NCBI GenBank assembly: GCA_031292385.1
Contig: JARLHE010000037.1
Location: forward strand, 33,573 to 97,572
Length of the DNA stretch: 64,000 bases
Reading direction: 5' to 3'
Origin: Oligoflexia bacterium
Lineage (GTDB): Bacteria; Bdellovibrionota; UBA1018
Shown: in pieces, positions 63,866 to 64,000 of the stretch
Position numbering within the stretch: the stretch's first letter is position 1
Layout of the letters: each line of letters opens with the position of its first letter
Position numbers and translations under genes: made by a program
Notes under the pieces: generated by a model
Told to the model about the DNA's origin: nothing
Seen by the model: only the letters and a program-made list of their open reading frames with translations
Databases searched by the model: none

Positions 63866-64000
63866 TGACCCGGTTTGGTGGACACCAAAGGAGTGTGCTA
63901 TATGGCGTCCACAATGCAGGAAAACAAAGGACAGAAGCGAGCTCGCAGGAGCTTTTCGGATGAGTTCAAGGCCGAGGCAGTTCGCCTGGTCCTAGAGGAA
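63866..64000 (+). mobile_element. Left end of an IS3-type insertion sequence (cut by window)
   Basis: The terminal inverted-repeat-like sequence TGACCCGGTTTGGTGGACAC begins at 63866, and the transposase orfA starts 36 bases further in. Typical of IS3-family ends. The other end and orfB lie beyond the window. Confidence 0.65.
63902..64000 (+). CDS. IS3-family transposase OrfA (N-terminus only)
   Basis: 33 codons from ATG at 63902 to the edge. RRSFSDEFKAEAVRLVLEE is the start of the HTH of IS3/IS911-type OrfA, which binds the terminal repeats and is fused to OrfB by -1 frameshifting. Truncated by the window, so completeness is unknown. It may have taken part in building the nearby Rhs junction. 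Confidence 0.88.
   Translation, partial: MASTMQENKGQKRARRSFSDEFKAEAVRLVLEE

Overview
The window is dense, mid-to-high-GC DNA from a Gram-negative bacterium. Evidence for the cell type is several lipoproteins, an OmpW remnant, a sec-exported YceI protein, MotA/MotB-like motor proteins and one tRNA-Pro(GGG). The mix of coiled-coil/FHA/MotAB-like proteins, Cys-rich-repeat proteins and long ATGA-coupled operons would fit a Bdellovibrionota or 'deltaproteobacterial' lineage, but that is a weak inference and I cannot name a species.

Bases 1-18109 hold the striking part, a very large and apparently undescribed RiPP-like biosynthetic locus. One minus-strand operon starts at 16166 with a radical SAM/SPASM enzyme. 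It is followed by a 104-aa putative precursor peptide (14721-15035) with a Cys-containing tail, two orphan proteins (13235-14717), and eight consecutive radical SAM genes (4902-13238), mostly joined by 1-11 base overlaps or gaps under 6 bases. A short plus-strand insert (3706-4963) comes next. The minus strand then continues with three 2OG-Fe(II)-oxygenase-like proteins, one further orphan and a glycosyltransferase cut by the left edge. Divergently transcribed from the operon head are a class II aminoacyl-tRNA-synthetase-like catalytic core (16257-17042) and another radical SAM protein. Five of the radical SAM proteins form their own subfamily: the usual GGE motif is replaced by a G/TPTD motif, and all five share exactly the same C-terminal CX2CX5CX16C cysteine pattern.

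Bases 18122-23700 hold an ABC-2 permease, sterol-desaturase-like protein and YnfA operon on the minus strand. Divergent from it are two 'twitch'-type radical SAM proteins with a nucleotidyltransferase-like partner. That makes twelve radical SAM genes in about 18 kb.

Bases 23712-31932 carry stress genes: ahpC-ahpF behind a PerR-like box, a BigR/SqrR-like persulfide-type regulator with a rhodanese and OsmC protein, an HxlR regulator with a SnoaL-like protein and azoreductase behind a clear operator, tRNA-Pro, an HdeD-like protein and a CoA-transferase/MaoC operon. Bases 32218-42862 hold a small basic exported protein, gamma-glutamyltransferase, a methyltransferase, a coiled-coil protein with its neighbour, a Cys-rich-repeat protein, a BPL_N lipoprotein, aminopeptidase P and a beta-carbonic anhydrase. 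Bases 42988-48382 are an operon of MotB-like, MotA-like and FHA/coiled-coil/membrane proteins, probably an ion-driven envelope machine.

Bases 48426-58019 hold cytochromes c, a lipoprotein with a tandem-repeat stalk, DipZ, a His-rich protein and ZIP transporter either side of a perfect Zur-like palindrome, an OmpW fragment, a hotdog-fold protein, a membrane-tethered LuxR-type protein and YceI. At 58491-63653 a parA fragment abuts a 5'-truncated Rhs/TcB-like toxin gene with a small membrane-protein gene behind it. An IS3-type element is cut by the right edge.
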